A stretch of DNA of 64,000 nt from Escallonia rubra (lineage: Eukaryota; Streptophyta; Magnoliopsida; Escalloniales; Escalloniaceae). Of this stretch, positions 12,381 to 23,735 are shown in pieces (the first letter of the stretch is position 1; each line of letters begins with the position of its first letter). The position numbers and the translations under genes are program-made. The DNA lies in NCBI GenBank assembly GCA_033065855.1, contig JAVXUO010000075.1:1-64000 (forward strand). The letters run 5' to 3'. The notes under the pieces are model-generated. The model was not told the origin of the DNA and ran no database searches. It saw only the letters and a list, made by a program, of their open reading frames with translations.

Positions 12381-12389
12381 GTAGTTTGG

Positions 12390-12860
12390 GAGGGCGGTGC
12401 GGGGCTGCCGGAGGGGAGGGCGAGGGATAATGAATGAGGGAAGAGAGGGAGAACGTCGACATGGCTTGGGACTGGCGATGGGCGGCGTGGGGCTATCGGC
12501 AGGGAGGGCAAGGGATGATGGAGGAGGGAAGAGAGGGAGAACGACGACAGGGCTTGGGACAGGCAATGGGAGGCGTGGGGCTGCCGGCAGGGAGGGCGGG
12601 GGATGATGGAGGAGGGAAGAGAGGGAGAACGGCGATGGGGCTTGGGACTGGCGATGGGCGGCGTGGGGCTTCCGGTAGGGAGGGCGAGGGATGATGGATG
12701 AGGGAAGAGAGGGAGAACGGCGATGGGGCTTGGGACTGGCGATGGGCGCGGTATGGGGATGCCGGCAAGGAGGATGGGGGATGCCGGCAGAGAGGGAGAG
12801 GGATGATGGAGGAGGGAAGAGAGCGAGAATGGCGACGGGGCTTGGGACCGGCGATGGGGA
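12390..12860. repeat. 88-bp minisatellite, about five units
   Basis: The anchor aagagaggga recurs at 12441, 12529, 12617 and 12705 (exactly 88 bp apart) and again at 12817, where a 24-bp expansion makes the unit 112 bp. Units are G-rich on the plus strand with blocks such as gcgatggggcttgggac. Because 88 is not a multiple of three, all six frames stay open for long stretches. The apparent proline/serine-rich ORFs on both strands (up to 268 codons) are products of the repeat, not genes. Confidence 0.95.
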
Positions 12861-13349
12861 GGCACGACATTGTAGGGGCTGCGACGGCGCCAAGGGGTGC
12901 GGCGCGGAGAAGATATATTAGGGTTTTTTGGGATTAGGGTTGAGAGAGGGAGATAGAGGGAGAGAGAGAGAGATAGAGGCAATGTGCGGGTCGGGTAACG
13001 GGCTACGGGTTACAAGCTACAATACTTATATCGATATCCTGAGCTATAATTGTGTTACGTCTATCATATTAATAGCATGCTTTATTACTCATGTGCTAAA
13101 GTGTGAAACTTCTCATTTGATTGAGATATACAAGTCTATGAGATTGATAGCATACTTTATAACTTATTAATTATGTGCTCTATTGTGAAATTTCTCATGA
13201 TCAATATTTACATTGGTCATGCTTAGTAATGCATTGTTGATTGTTCCTAATGGCATTGAGCTTGATTTTGAGTCAAAACAAATTCAAATATTGGATCTAA
13301 AATCAAAATGCCTTAAATTTAAAAATGCCTTTGGGCACGCGCGTGCACG

Positions 13350-13376
13350 AACACACACACACACACACACACACAC
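13350..13376. repeat. (AC)n microsatellite
   Basis: About 13 AC units preceded by gcacgcgcgtgcacg, another alternating purine-pyrimidine tract. Confidence 0.9.
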
Positions 13377-14335
13377 TACGACATAACTTTTATTTGTGTA
13401 CTATATTTAAATTTATGTTGCACTTACCTTTTTTTTGGGAATAATAATTTTTGATGAACCCATTCAACCCCTCTAGGTGCTTTCTAGGGTTAACATGCCC
13501 CACTCTTCTTGACCTCACTAGTTTTGATCCCGTGCGTTGCACATGAGAGCAATAACTGTCAAAGTACTGATTTAGAGTTCTTGTACTTGTATGCCTAATA
13601 ACAATAACAAAATTGATGGTGACAAAACATAATTACAAAATAATTTTTATACCTTTTTATATGAGTTTTCCTACCAATTTTTGTCATTAAAAATAAACTT
13701 GAGTAATAGTTGTTAGCTTTTAGCAACATATGAAGATGAAAAATAGTATATGAAATGATTGAAATAGTATGATGTCCCAACTAATAGCAATAATAGTGAT
13801 TATAATAATAATAATAACCCGTGTGTTGAAGTTTATATTAAAAATTCAAGACCACCAAGAAAAGAGTAGAGATATATAACAAATTTTTGAAAATAAAATG
13901 AGTGAGTAAACTACATGTATAAACTTGTAATGAAATAAAAGGAGAGATATTATGTTAGTTAAAGAGAAAAATTGATCGAACGTATTGGGCTTCTTTAAAC
14001 AATAGAAAAGATTAAAGGAAATCTATAGAGAATTTGTTTTGACAAATCTTAGGAATTAATAGAATTACAAGATATAAATAAGTGGGACAAGTTGACATAG
14101 AATAGAGGGAAATATAAAATCTATCTACTTGGTTGAATTTCAAACGACAAAAGGGATTCAAATCAAATTGAATAAGAGAGAGTGAGAGAGAAAAAATGAA
14201 TCCAAGTCATTATTACAAAGCTGAGTAAATTCAAAATGTTTTAAAAAGTTTAAAATAGGGAAGTCTAAGTGACGAACTAAGAAAGTGTCCATGTAGCGGT
14301 GACGTGACCACTTTTTCTCAATTTCGCCTTTCATA

Positions 14336-14380
14336 CACGCGCGCCACACACACGTGTGTGTGTGCGCAAGCGCGCGCGCG

Positions 14381-14431
<51 letters not shown>
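14336..14431. repeat. Alternating purine-pyrimidine tract ending in (TA)22
   Basis: The stretch runs from acacgcgcg and cacacacacgtgtgtgtg through cgcgcgcgcg into an uninterrupted TA run (about 14387-14431). Nearly 95 bp alternate purine and pyrimidine, a composition prone to Z-DNA and cruciform formation and to length polymorphism. Confidence 0.9.
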
Positions 14432-14433
<2 letters not shown>

Positions 14434-15143
14434 GCATGCATCCTCTCATATCTTTGTCATCTCAAATACTCGCATGTCGGGGTAGACAACCAAAGACCTT
14501 AGCCCGAGCACTGGGTATGACTTTGCCTATCGTGTCAACCTTATTGCCTATGATACCTTGTGTGAGCTTTCTCATCGAGTTAATCTTGTCACTATCCCAA
14601 TTTCTCAATATGTTAGATTTTTCATTTAGCCCTTTCTATCTTCAGCTAGTGGTCAATGAACTTTGCATTCCCTAGTATCGTTTATCTTTCTTAATAATCA
14701 TCCTTACCAAGCTTGCCGCTTTCATCTTTTGTGACTGGTGGCGGACCAATGCCCTGGGTGATTTTGAGCCCTTCGCAACCCGTCCGGTGACCTTTTTGTG
14801 CCTTTGGTACTTCTCAAAGCATATTCACGCCTCAGTAATGCTCGAGCATCTTTGGCTCTTCATGCAAATGACACGTGTCGGTTTCACGAGGTTGATATAG
14901 TTGAAGTATGATAGTTAAATTTTAGCAACATGCATAAAGAAGCGACTCATAGACAAAATCGCAATAGCAAAATTGGGCTGGTAACACTTTCTAGTATCTG
15001 AACTTTAGGACTCTGACGCAGTAAGTTGAAGTCTTGAACGGAGACTACTACAGGTAATATGGTTAGGTCGTTAAAGGTCTCAAAATACTTTATTAAGACA
15101 TAATGTGGACTTCCTTTCCGAAGCTGCTGAAACTAAACACACA

Positions 15144-15166
15144 CTCTCTCTCTCTCTCTCTCTCTC
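15144..15166. repeat. (CT)n microsatellite
   Basis: About 11 CT units followed by a C run, roughly 600 bp upstream of the GEM-like gene. Confidence 0.9.
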
Positions 15167-15642
15167 CCCCCCTTATGGAGTATTAAATTCTAGCTATCTG
15201 TAATAATGTCCAACAGTAGTTTCCCTTAAATTGTAAAAAAGAAACCAATGCACTTAAAATGTTGCAGCCTGAAAAGTTTAACACATCAAACAGTCAAACA
15301 CTATCCACAGATCAACATTCATCCAACACCTACATGTGCCGATAAACCCCAATTAAGCGTGGCCAAGAAATGTTATATTGCATGCATAGATCTTGTCTGT
15401 AGCTGACTATATGTGACCAAGGAAAGTTCCCATCATTTTCCAGGGAAACATGCTAACATCTTCAGTCCTGTATTAAGGGGCAGGATGTTACCTAAACGTC
15501 GTCTTAATTGTATGATATATATAAATAATAAACCTTTGAAGAAAAGAGTCTTGTCTTTTTGTCTTCAGTCCAAGTTGAGCTAAGATAATAGGGGAGCCTG
15601 AGTTTCCAAGCAATTACAGGTATGTGACCAGCCGACCAGCTT

Positions 15643-15649
15643 TATAATA
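15643..15649 (+). promoter_or_regulatory. Putative TATA box of the GEM-like gene
   Basis: tataata lies 136 bp upstream of the ATG. The leader between them is pyrimidine-rich and then GA-rich (gagagagagagag near 15747), typical of plant 5'UTRs. Transcription start is inferred to be around 15675. Confidence 0.5.
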
Positions 15650-15784
15650 GGACCCTTTCTTCTTACCTTTCCACACTACAATAACACCTAGTACGTATTA
15701 TTGTATGCGAGCTCTCACCCACTCTCATCTACACAGAGAAGGCGAGAGAGAGAGAGTTTTGCTTGCAGAGGAGTTGAATAGAAG

Positions 15785-17956
15785 ATGAAGGATCAGCAGT
15801 ACCAAAACCAGTTTGTGTTGAGCCCTTTGACGAGCTTATCATCGTTTGAAACGACTCCGGATAGACTACCCTCTTCCCGTTCGGAGCCTCTCACTACGTG
15901 CCACAGTTTCTCTTCTTCAGACGACTCTCCATCCTTCAGAACAAGTATACCATATACATACGTCCTTTCTCTCTCTCTTCCCCTCATCCTTCCCCCTAAA
16001 AATCTAATCTTCTTGTGAAACACAAAATTGCAGATAATGGAGATTCAACGAGTGGTCACAAGAAGCAGCTTGGTAGGAAAGCCAACAGTTTTGCATACCG
16101 CGTCCGCGAGCACGGTGAGGGTCACTCTTTGATCGATCAGCTCCTTCTCGAAGAGACACTGTTTCTATTTTAGTGCATTTTCTTAAACGGGAAATTCAAT
16201 TGTTAAACCCACCAAATGGCAGCTCTATGTTTCCCAATTAACTTGGATACGATAGAGCTAATTTCTAGGTTGATGTTTGTTATCCTCATACAAGGCTCTA
16301 TACGGAGCCTTCACATGACATGAGAAAGTCATCGTATCTTCAAAATGCTTGAATCAGCACTGCCACCAAAATTTCAAGTGCAGCAGCTTTGTTAGATACA
16401 TATATAAAGGGAAGATTACTGGTTTTGAATAATAGGGGAATAAAGAGTAGCTGTGACCCTTATTAAGAAGATGAACCGGGCAACTTTTCTTGTGATTAAT
16501 TTGGGTAAATTGCAAGTACTGACGCGCATCGTGTGAATTTGAATGTGCAGTGAAAATGGGGCCTAAATTATCTGAAACAGTGAAAGGGAAGCTAAGACTG
16601 GGGGCAAAGATCATCAAGAAAGGTGGAAGGGAGAATATATTCAAGGATATATTCGGAATGAGTGATGGAGAGAAGCTCTTAAAGGCTTCTCAGTGCTATT
16701 TGTCAACCACAGCTGGTCCTATTGCAGGAATCCTCTTCATCTCCACTGAGAAAGTTGCATTTTGCAGTGAAAGATCCATCACCATCCCTTCGCCTACAGA
16801 AGGAGAATTTGTTCGAAAACCCTACAAGGTAAAACCAAACCCTTCCATTTTCAATCTTATTGTGTACAGATGTGAATGCATTGAGCCTTGGATCATACAG
16901 TATATAGTTCCATGCCAACCTCAACCTAACCATATGGATAACATGTTGCTTTTTTACTTTTGCACATTCAGTACTTAGGCTGTAGGTCCAGTCACGGGTG
17001 AATTAATGCTTGGGGTTCGAGCCAAATTGCAACTAATTAAATTCTTGCTAACTACTTCAAACGATGAAGTTTGCAAGATGTTATAATAATTAAAACCTGG
17101 AATCATTAGAAACAAATAGTTTGAGAACGACCACCCATAGCCTTAAGAAAGGTGCAAATATTACATGGTCCGGACTGTTAGTCCCGATCATTTAGGGTGG
17201 TCGGATTAGTAGTCCAGTCTTTCCAAAGGTAATAATTGTTGCAAACGTTTTGACAATTTTTTGTCCTATAAGTTAGCTGTTTTTAATGTCGGTTTGCCTT
17301 TGTGATCCTCACTATTATAGAAATCCAGAAGAATTTTAGGATTAATTAGTTTGATATATTATGACACACCGTTGCTCAAATTAGTTTGCTATCGCCATTT
17401 GGGGTTTAACTTTGCTTGCTATACAATAACATTTCTAACTTCTTTAGCAACAAAACTACAGTTCAAAAATTAAAAGTAAAACTCAAAGTCATTGTTTATT
17501 TATTTAAAATAACTGAGATTTTGGCAACACATAAGAACGATAATAACAGGGCAGTTCCGTCAATGTCATGATGATTTTTAATTTCTCTCGTATGGGCCCG
17601 TATTTGACTGGGCGAGAATGGGATTGAAAGGTCAATCTGGACGGTTGGGCTGCACTAATTGACTATAATCGGCATAGCGTGTTTGAAGAACGCGGCATGA
17701 CACCTCACCATCTAGACTTGGTCTTTGTAGTACAGTTTTGGAAGATTCTAATGCTAATGGCTTTCCATCACACTTCTTGCAGGTTTTGATTCCGGTTATA
17801 AAAATAAAAAGAGCGAGCGAAAGTGAAAACGTGAACAAGCCCGCGCAAAAGTACATAGAGATAGTTACCGAAGATGATTTTGAGTTTTGGTTTATGGGAT
17901 TTGTACGTTACGAGAAAGCATACATGAATCTCCAAAAGGCAATTTCAATGTCTTAG
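15785..17956 (+). CDS. GEM-like protein, GRAM domain family
   Basis: Four exons join in frame: 15785-15944, 16034-16114, 16551-16828 and 17783-17956, giving 230 codons and stop TAG. All introns have GT/AG ends and matching phases. The N-terminus is Ser/Thr-rich and probably disordered (SSFETTPDRLPSSRSEP). Residues ~80-105 are basic (KLSETVKGKLRLGAKIIKKG). The GRAM domain follows from ~107 (GRENIFKDIFGMSDGEKLLK, YLSTTAGPIAGILFISTEKV, PYK then IPVIKIK). The C-terminal FWFMGFVRYEKAY block is conserved in the GEM/GEM-like (GLABRA2 expression modulator) family. GRAM domains bind membranes or lipids; relatives are linked to ABA responses and epidermal patterning, but the role of this member is not evident. 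Length matches the family (about 220-280 residues). The start is the first ATG after a plausible leader. No disabling change was seen. Intron 3 (954 bp) is long. Confidence 0.93.
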
Positions 17957-18245
17957 CTGATCAAGTGCGTAGGTGAAGAACATATAGGGACAAAAAGGTT
18001 AAGGAAACCAGATTAAGGTGTTTTTGCACGATGTTTATGATTGTAATGAACGATAGTGATGTTTTGCATAATCACGCCTTATAGATTGTATTGGTTTTGG
18101 TATAATGGGACATCTTTTGTTGCAATCCATACGATGGATTCACTTTTAATTTTTTACCATTGGGGAGCACGTATTTCCATACCACTTCTACAGTCTCGTT
18201 TGTTGTTTAAGAGTCAACCTGCAATTGTCAGTGAACTCTTAAGCA
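17957..18245. other. 3' flank of the GEM-like gene
   Basis: AT-rich sequence with no terminus or ORF of note; it presumably holds the 3'UTR and polyadenylation signals. Confidence 0.4.
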
Positions 18246-18247
18246 CC

Positions 18248-18575
18248 TATTGGTTAGCCTTTTTTAGGGAGGCAACGCTGTGTGACGGGACTGTAGACCG
18301 GGTCATTACAGATGATATTAGAGCAAACCCTAGAGGTACTAGCAATGTGCTAGAGCAAGGCCCTATGGGTGCTAGAAGTGTGCCAGCAAGGACGTTCCTA
18401 CACTTGCTGTCCACTAGGGTGGATGGAGATCTCATATGGAATGTGTACTAGGGGAGGGCAAGCAAGAATTCGGCCCTATAAGACCTTGTCAATGAATTCG
18501 TTAGAACTTATTGGCTAACCTTTTTGAAGGAAACATTGCCCTGGTAGGGCTGTGGACTAGGTCGTTACAGAATCA
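18248..18575 (+). mobile_element. LTR-end/primer-binding-site relic, partly duplicated
   Basis: The text ggttagcctttttt...gaccgggtcattacagatgatattagagcaaacc (18250-18335) resembles the end of a plant LTR followed by an initiator-Met tRNA primer site (usual form tggtatcagagc, here tgatattagagc). A second diverged copy of the pre-PBS part (attggctaacctttttgaag...ctaggtcgttacagaatc) lies at 18512-18574. No gag or pol follows, so this is a fragment. Confidence 0.4.
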
Positions 18576-18879
18576 AATCGAGTGCACAACTTTGACCAAT
18601 TGGAAGCACGACTTTGACCAGATTTTGTGTAACACTTGTTGCATAACAGTTTCAGTGCATTTTTTCAGCCTCTAAGTGGGTGAATTGTGTCACTTAGGGC
18701 GTCACACATTTGGATTCATGCTTTAAGAAGGTGCGCTATATTGGTTGGCTTAGGGATGAGGTTCCCCACCGAATAATCTATGTTTGATATCGAAGCCAAT
18801 AAAACGATTTGGAAGAATGGAGGGGGGTGGTGGTGGCTAAATAGGGTTTTTGAAATTCAATTGGGGATTTGATGCCAAG

Positions 18880-19460
18880 GAAAGTGAGTTCTTACTTACG
18901 TGGAGGTGCCACAAAGGCTGCAGTCCGTGTCAGCTTCCAAGTATGCAAAGTGGGAGACAGCAAAGACGGAGTAAGGGCTGAGAGCAAGGCTTCCCAGACG
19001 GGCCGTGAGGAATGACAGTGCTGCGAAGGCAAAGCTAAGACGAACAGGGCCAACAGTCGATAGTCCAAGTCAGGGTCCGATGTTACGATCTTAAGTTATG
19101 TCCAATTTTATGTTTCTCTCTCTAGAATCCAAGAGCTCTCCAATTCTGGAGTGAGAAAGTGATTTTTGTGAGAATCAAGAAGAAGTCCCTTTTTGAGTTG
19201 TAAAGTTCACTATTTATAGGAAACAGTGTGCTTATGTTCTAAAGTGCCACATGTCGTCCCCTGAGAGTGACACGTCACCAGGGGGTCCCAAAATATCGGT
19301 TCTCCGTTGGAGTGCCGGTTCCTAAATTCGCGTTGCCTGCCTCGCATAGCGTCGCTCTACCTGTCTGAGAAGACTGACCACACCGTGGTAGTATGATCAG
19401 AGTAAGCCCGTTGCCCCAGCCACCGATCCAAGCCCTTACTGAGTCCCACGAGGTGCGTCA
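18880..19460 (-). mobile_element. LTR-like region (possible 3' LTR of a Tat-type element), minus orientation
   Basis: On the minus strand a TATA motif (cctataaatag, near 19212-19222) is followed by a pyrimidine-rich, leader-like stretch and a U5-like segment. Directly upstream on the same strand lie the tandem arrays of 19.6-22.05 kb. Tat/Ogre-type gypsy elements carry tandem repeats just before their 3' LTR, so array plus LTR would fit such an element in minus orientation. No coding domain or second LTR is present; this is inference. Confidence 0.3.
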
Positions 19461-19675
19461 AGAGACGCGCAGAGAACCTGACAGCGGTGAGGGTTGCCCC
19501 TGTAGCCAACTGCCAGGCGGACTAGGCGCGATGCCCTCCGAGGACCTACTCCCGTCCCGGAGTGACCCATGGGTCATTGTCCTGGTGGTGTTGATGATCG
19601 ACAATAACATGAGTGGACATAGTCACAGCTCAGTGCTCAGAGTCCGCTGCGAGGGGTCCTCGTGCCGGAGCCCCC

Positions 19676-19860
19676 CGTGATTGAGACGGCGATGGCCATA
19701 AGGTTATGAGCCCATCCTGGTACGAGGGCCGAAGCCCCCCAGGTGATTGAGACGGTGATGGCTATAAGGTTGTGAGCCCATCCCGGTACGAGGGCCGAAG
19801 CCCCCCTGTGATTGAGACGGCGATGGCTATAAGGTTGTGAGCCCATCCCGGAAGCATGTA
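19676..19860. repeat. Tandem repeat, ~65-bp unit, three copies
   Basis: ttgagacgg occurs at 19681, 19747 and 19812. Each unit carries ggctataaggttgtgagccc-type text and cgagggccgaagccccc. Units are nearly identical. Confidence 0.9.
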
Positions 19861-19892
19861 ATATGATTGTGGCGCATGGGCGCGGTGCCTAC

Positions 19893-20535
19893 AGCACGAG
19901 ACAATACCTGGTGCCGGGGCACATGTTATGAAAGTGGCGCATAGGCGCGGCGACGAACGTCGCAGAGATAATACCTGGTGCCATGGGCACATATCATGGA
20001 AGTGGCGCACGAGCGTAACGACGAGCGTCGCGGCGACAACACTTGGTGCCGGAGCATGTGTCATGAAAGTGGTGCGACGACGAACGTCGCGGAGCAATAC
20101 TTGGTGTCGGGGCACGTATCATGGAAATGGCGGACGAGGGCGGCAATGAACGTCACTGAGACAATACTTGGTGCCAAAGCACGTGTTATGAAAGTGGTGC
20201 GATGACGAACGTCGCGAAGCAATACTTGGTACTGAGGGCACGTATCATGGAAATGGCGCACGAGCGCGGCGACGAACGTCGCGGAGCAATATTTGGTGGC
20301 GGGGCACGTATCATGAGAATGGCGCAAGGGCGCGGCGACGAACGTCGCGGAGCAATATTTGGTGCCGGGGCACGTATCATGAGAATGGCGCAAGGGCGCG
20401 GCGACGAACGTCGCGGAGCAATATTTGGTGCCGGGGCACGTATCATGAAAATGGCGCAAGGGCGCGGCGACGAACGTCACGGAGCAATATTTGGTGCCGG
20501 GGCACATATCATGAGAATGGCGCAAGGGCGCGCGT
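19893..20535. repeat. Tandem repeat, 66-bp unit, about ten copies
   Basis: ggcacgtatcatg recurs at exactly 66-bp spacing at 20237, 20303, 20369 and 20435, with ggcacatatc at 20501. Copies left of 20237 are more diverged and irregular. Each unit contains the dyad gcgacgaacgtcgc (6-bp arms). Sixty-six is divisible by three, so both strands give long repetitive pseudo-ORFs (for example GARIMRMAQGRGDERRGAIF repeats) with no start context or known domain; I do not call them genes. Confidence 0.95.
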
Positions 20536-20724
20536 CGGGTGTCCCAAAGACAGGATGTGAGCTAAGTGTACCAGTCATAACAAGATAATGAATGCAACAT
20601 GTAGTAGTGACAAAGTTGGGAGTGATGGTATGCGGTCGTCGGCGACGGGTCATTCGGCGGTAGCGCGCGACTTTGGGCGACGGGCATCGCGGGAGCGGTG
20701 TGCGGTCACTGGCGACGTATTTCA

Positions 20725-21018
20725 CAAGGTTGATGCACGACGGACGTCGCGAGGTTGATGCACGACGGACGTCTCGAGGTTGATGTACGAACGTCCCTAA
20801 GGTGATGCATGACGCACGTCGCGATGTTGATGTACGAACTTTCATAAGGTGATGCACGACGGACGTCACGAGGTTGATGCACGATGGACGTTGCGAGGTT
20901 GATGTAGGAACGTCCGTAAGGTGATGCACGACGGACGTCGCGAGGTTGATGTACGAACGTCCGTAAGGTGATGCACGACGGACGTCGCGAGGTTGATGTA
21001 CGAACGTCCGTAAACATC
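20725..21018. repeat. Tandem repeat, 47-bp unit
   Basis: ggtgatgcacgacggacgtc starts at 20920 and 20967. Each unit combines a cgacggacgtcg dyad with a gttgatgtacgaacgtccgt half. Left-hand copies are half-units and more diverged. The cgacgNacgtcg dyad is shared with the adjacent 66-bp array although the units otherwise differ. Confidence 0.9.
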
Positions 21019-21059
21019 GCGGAGGTGCAAAGACTCGAGAAAACAAGTGTGTGCGGGAG

Positions 21060-22050
21060 GGGAGGCCATAGGTCAACATTGGGGGGAAGGCCAAGGCCAC
21101 CACCCCTGGGGAGGCCGAGGCCGACTGTAGGGGGTGGCCAAGGCCAATGGCCAACTCCCATGAAGGGAGGCCAAGGCCACTCTCCCCTTCGGCTTCGGTG
21201 AACTTCAGGCGCGCCGACGGTGGGTGTTTTGATAAGCAAAGGCAAATCCAGAAGTTGCGTTACGACGAGCGTGTCGATGTGAATCATATCCATATGACGA
21301 ACGAGGTGTTAAAGTCACGCGCAAAGCGTACGAAGCGAAAAGAGTGCAAAAAAGGGGTTTGCGCGGAGGGGTGAACCACCAGGGGAAAATGGCCGAGGCC
21401 AACCCCTCCTGGAGGCCGAGGCCGACCCCCTAGGCCTAGGGAAGGCCGAGGCCGACCCCCTGGGGTTGGCCAAGGCCAAATGGCCAACTTCTATTTTCGG
21501 AGCCTAAGGCCATTTCTCCTTTTGTGAACTTCGGGCGCACCGTCGGTAGGTGTTTTGATAAGCAATGACAAATCCAAAAGTTGTGTTGCGACGAGCGTGC
21601 TACCAAGAATCGTACCCACCTGATGAACAAGGTGCCAAAGTCATGTACGAAATGTACGAAGAGAAAAAAGTGCAAAAAAGACTTTGCGCGAAGAGTGAAG
21701 AACCAGGGGGAAAGGCCAAGGCCAAACCCCATCGGAGGCCAAGGCCGACCCATGGCCTTGGGCGAGGCCGAGGTCGACCCCATGGTCTTGGGGGAGGCCG
21801 AGGCCGACCCCATGGGGTTGGCCAAGGCCTTTGCCCCTTGACCCTGTTGCTCCGGTTGCGCCGTCGGTCGACATTTTTGGTGAAAAGGTGTTTGGGTGGT
21901 CTCGGCGTGACGATCGCGCTAGCGTGAGTGACGTCAACATGAAATAAATCGTGCCTAAGTCGCGCACAAGGCGCGCGGAGCGAAAAATGCACGTGACTTG
22001 AGCGTGCGCGCGCTGACCGGTTCGATGCGTTGGAAAAATGCACGTTGTAT
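21060..22050. repeat. Three ~323-bp units interspersed with ggccaaggccgaccccatgg-type short repeats
   Basis: The segment beginning gtgaacttc(a/g)ggcgc repeats at 21199 and 21524, and a diverged third copy keeps gccgtcggtcg at about 21859. The spacing between equivalent gccg(a/t)cggt sites is about 325 and 321 bp. Between them lie clusters of degenerate 18-20-bp ggcc(a/g)aggccgacccc repeats (21066-21182, 21390-21485, 21712-21830). The block is GC-rich with many CpG sites, in contrast to the surrounding DNA. Confidence 0.85.
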
Positions 22051-22109
22051 CTGTCGACGTGTTTGCGTGAAGCGGGACCCCTAGTGGGCCCTTGGGTACG
22101 ACCAGAATA

Positions 22110-22917
22110 GGTTGGGAACATGATTTAATCTAAAGACAATCATGTATATCAATCAAACCAATCAACAAGCTGAAACCAATATGCTGACCACATAATCTCA
22201 AACAATTGTAAAGCAATAGTTAAAGAAATTTAGTTAAAGACACTTGTCAAGAAGATTTATATGGTTCGGCTTGGACTACCTTCAATCCTACATATACCTC
22301 TTCAACATTTCCCTTGCAAGAGAACTAAAATCTACTAAAAACAATCTTCTTCAAGGTCAAGATCAAAATCCTGATAAACGTTTGGTGATATCCCCACATC
22401 TAATCTAACCCTTGAATCCACAAAACTCACCCCAGGACTTGACAACCCAAAGATTTGATCAAAATTCATATACAATTGATCAATTGTCTAAGTAGAAACT
22501 CTCTTGGAAAGAAAGTTGAGCACAAATGAGGCTCTAGTATAATAGAGAAATACGATTGAAGAATGCCCACTTTTAATCAAAGAATTGCTCACATAAATGC
22601 TTTCTTTTAGAATGTAGTATCATGAAGATGAAGAGAGACAAGTTTAATTCTTGAGCCTTGATGTTCCTCTAATGACTTGAGGCTTAAAATCTGGTTATCA
22701 TGGTTTATGATAAAACCCCAAACCATCTTTATAGGTTAGATATGAAATATAGCCACTGTAGAAAGATTTAGCATAAATATTAGCAAAAAGAGCCGTTATT
22801 TTGAATCCTGGAGCTTACAGTCAACTGTAATACAATGTAGTCTACTCCATTCACTTTTGGATATACCTGGAAAAAAAGTACCTGGACACGCTGTACTACC
22901 GACCCGTTAAAAAACCC

Positions 22918-22920
<3 letters not shown>
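22110..22920 (-). mobile_element. Copia-like LTR fragment or solo LTR, minus orientation
   Basis: Minus-strand reading gives an acctataaagatgg TATA-like motif (near 22726-22738) and a long leader-like stretch. Near the end comes ccaagccgaaccatataaa, a phrase like the gccgaaccacgtaaa found near the 3' end of many plant copia LTRs. It ends catgttcccaa at 22110-22120. There is no adjacent coding domain. The outer end is uncertain because it merges with the (AT)n run. Confidence 0.4.

Positions 22921-22982
<62 letters not shown>
22921..22982. repeat. (AT)31 microsatellite
   Basis: Sixty-two uninterrupted bases of alternating AT, flanked by cccggg on the left and atcccacag on the right. Confidence 0.95.
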
Positions 22983-22985
<3 letters not shown>

Positions 22986-23305
22986 ACAGATCGATCGACG
23001 CCCCCTCTTTCTTTCCGTCACCTTCAGTTGCGATTCAAGTCCTTCATCCAACGACCATTATCACATCCGCCACCGATTCTCGTCACTGCCGTTCATCATG
23101 GATTTTGCTGAGGAAGGTGAGTCATTCCTTAAACTAATGACCTCTAATTATTCATTATTTCATTAGGTTCCAAAATCCAAATAAAATATTTGAAAATAAA
23201 ATTTCAAACCAAAATGATATGGTTTGAAGGCAAACAAATATATGCCTAATGCAACAGCAAGGTTACTAATACTAAAAGAGGGATCAATATGCAACAATCC
23301 AAATA
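22983..23305. other. Unassigned sequence left of the LARD
   Basis: A pyrimidine-rich leader-like stretch precedes an ATG at 23098 (catcatggattttgctgaggaag then gtgag at 23117), which looks like a very short first exon with a donor site. No downstream exon was recognised, so no gene is called. Confidence 0.3.
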
Positions 23306-23310
23306 CTAAG

Positions 23311-23713
23311 TGTTGCTGCTAAAAATATGCTCCGTGTATGTTGCGGAACCCGAGGCTAGACTGATGACCTGCAAGACAGAAAACGAGTGACCGCCGGGTG
23401 GGATTCCCGGCGGAGAACTCTCCAATGCTTAAGTCAGAGTGCAGCTATAGAATAATAACTCTGAAAAAGCATGAATTGTGTAATTCCCCTCATACCTGGG
23501 GGGTAGACCCCTTTATATAGCTATAGAAGGAGAGTCCTAGTAGGACTAGGCCGTGAGACAGATGTGTTAGGATCGCATTAGGATCCTCGAGGATTATGTC
23601 ACAATCTCTGAGGACTCTTTTAGAATCCTGATAAGATAATCATAAATCTTCCAGTTTGACTGGGATTCACCGGGTGTCCCCCAATTATTGGGAGTTATAT
23701 TTGAGTTATATCA
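23311..23713 (-). repeat. LARD LTR (3' LTR in element orientation)
   Basis: 403 bp, from tgttgctgctaaaaatatgc to gagttatatca. It contains a minus-strand TATA box at about 23514-23522. Confidence 0.92.
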
Positions 23714-23735
23714 TAAGCCCCCCACTTCCTAAGCC
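23714..23735 (-). other. Polypurine tract of the LARD
   Basis: The minus strand reads cttaggaagtggggggctta directly before the LTR start tgatataac, matching the usual polypurine position. Confidence 0.75.

Larger units (their letters stand above)
12861..15640. other. Intergenic sequence with simple repeats, no recognisable gene
   Basis: AT-rich DNA. Notable items are GA-rich tracts (12941-12980) and a diverged local duplication of gcat(g/a)ctttat...tgtgaaa(c/t)ttctcat (13076-13118 and 13149-13198). There is also the phrase gatcccgtgcgttgcac (13528), which I recall as a dispersed plant motif. No ORF carries a family motif. Confidence 0.5.

Noticed and set aside
12176-12982. 268-codon proline/serine-rich minus-strand ORF and its companions on both strands
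   Set aside because: They lie in an 88-bp G-rich minisatellite; six open frames result from composition and there is no domain or splice support.
17002-17020. tRNA T-arm-like ggggttcgagccaaatt
   Set aside because: No acceptor, D or anticodon arms at the right spacing; lies in an intron of the GEM-like gene.
20061-21293. Long repetitive minus-strand ORFs (154, 225 and 195 codons) and plus-strand partners
   Set aside because: They follow the 66-bp and 47-bp tandem units; the peptides are pure repeats with no known domain.
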